Positions 63,456 through 64,000 of a stretch of DNA of 64,000 nucleotides are shown here, piece after piece. The first letter of the stretch is position 1. Each line of letters begins with the position of its first letter. Source of the stretch: Bactericera cockerelli (lineage: Eukaryota; Arthropoda; Insecta; Hemiptera; Triozidae); NCBI GenBank assembly GCA_024516035.1, contig CM044961.1, positions 16,729,756 through 16,793,755 on the forward strand, read 5' to 3'. A program made the position numbers and the translations under genes. The notes under the pieces were generated by a model. The model searched no databases. It saw only the letters and a list, made by a program, of their open reading frames with translations, and was not told the DNA's origin.

Positions 63456-64000
63456 TTGAGTTTGTAGTGTTTTAGTTCATGTTTGATATTGCTCATACAA
63501 GTTGCATATCAATGTTACGCCTTCAAAATAATATTATAATTTTGAAGGCGCAAGATGCTATCCTTTATTACCTTGGAACTTTGGTTTACAAATTTAAACC
63601 CGCGAAATTGAAAATATTAAAAAATTGAATCCTCAAAATCTGAAGAAAATTTTTCCGGTAACCGTTAAGATTTGTTTAATGGGTCGCTGGAACTGGAAGG
63701 TGGAAGGATCAATTTGTCTACCTTATCATTTTATTTGAAATCAAGAACTCAGACCTTCAACTGGAGCGGTAAGACATTGCGTTTATTAGATTCTGCCCCA
63801 ATGGCAATGGTAAGTTGTGTGGAAAATCAGGATTGAAATGAAGAATGGTTTTACTCCTTCCATTGAACAAAGATGTTATGCTAGGCAGGGGTTTTACCCC
63901 CAATCTCCAGAACTTTTCTCAGGGTTGAGCTTAGAATAGCCACAATGAGTGACTGTGGAATTGTAATCAGCGTAATCACTAGCAATTATCTCCCAACAGG
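63456..64000. other. Spacer to window end, nothing firm
   Basis: 63520-63552 has an inverted repeat CGCCTTCAAAATAATATTAT / ATAATTTTGAAGGCG forming a perfect ~14 bp stem. 63880-63920 holds a faint CAGGGGTTTTACCCCCAATC, possibly a worn central-domain piece in inverse. Confidence 0.4.

Noticed and set aside
1..64000. Bacterial-type operons, ribosome binding sites, terminators, phage or plasmid modules
   Set aside because: Everything recognisable is eukaryotic (SINEs, LINE, mariner, hAT, piggyBac-like, microsatellites), and no frame supports a prokaryotic gene.

Overview
This window looks like repeat-rich, AT-rich nuclear DNA from an invertebrate, most likely an arthropod and probably an insect. 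The evidence is: no long ATG-started reading frames; dense microsatellites; many tRNA- and 5S rRNA-derived SINEs; a mariner transposase remnant; non-LTR retrotransposon remnants; and several non-autonomous DNA transposons with intact target-site duplications. I cannot name the species. A hemipteran would fit, but that is inference only. There is no operon-like layout, no bacterial or viral gene block, no CRISPR array and no intact protein-coding gene.

Layout. 1-568 is a 79-82 bp minisatellite. 1130-1345 is the broken end of an I/Jockey-type retrotransposon. 2.9-4.8 kb holds a cluster of SINEs. 4.9-6.9 kb and 23.5-25.35 kb are two copies of one element with long terminal inverted repeats and CAGGGTGTCCCG ends. 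7.6-12.4 kb holds MITE-like palindromic repeats, a SINE and a CpG-rich block. 13.9-15.45 kb is two tandem ~765 bp units separated by GAAA tracts. 15.9-16.5 kb is a nearly perfect inverted repeat with ~295 bp arms. 17.3-17.7 kb is rich in GGTACC-type motifs. 20.95-21.6 kb is a LINE fragment followed by a 5S-SINE. 28.7-29.2 kb is a 19-bp satellite with a 114-bp higher-order period. 33.7 kb is an 18-bp minisatellite. 36.4-36.8 kb is a broken mariner transposase. 37.7-39.3 kb and 50.6-51.7 kb are two oppositely oriented copies of a hAT-like element, each with its own perfect 8-bp target-site duplication. 54.47-55.45 kb is a piggyBac-like MITE flanked by TTAA. 59-64 kb is dense in 5S-SINEs, including a head-to-head inverted pair.

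Possible host coding sequence is limited to two exon candidates. The stronger one is on the minus strand at 57393-57635. It is an island with G/C-rich third codon positions in AT-rich DNA, bounded by a GTAAGT donor and an AG acceptor, and its frame is symmetric (phase 1-1). A weaker terminal-exon candidate lies on the plus strand at 55608-56410. If either is real, most of the window is intronic or intergenic DNA colonised by transposons.

The most distinctive theme is SINE modularity. At least one tRNA-headed family and the 5S rRNA-headed family share the same central domain and the same 3' end. This points to exchange of RNA polymerase III promoter heads on a common body. All family assignments come from reading the sequence by eye and have not been searched against any database.
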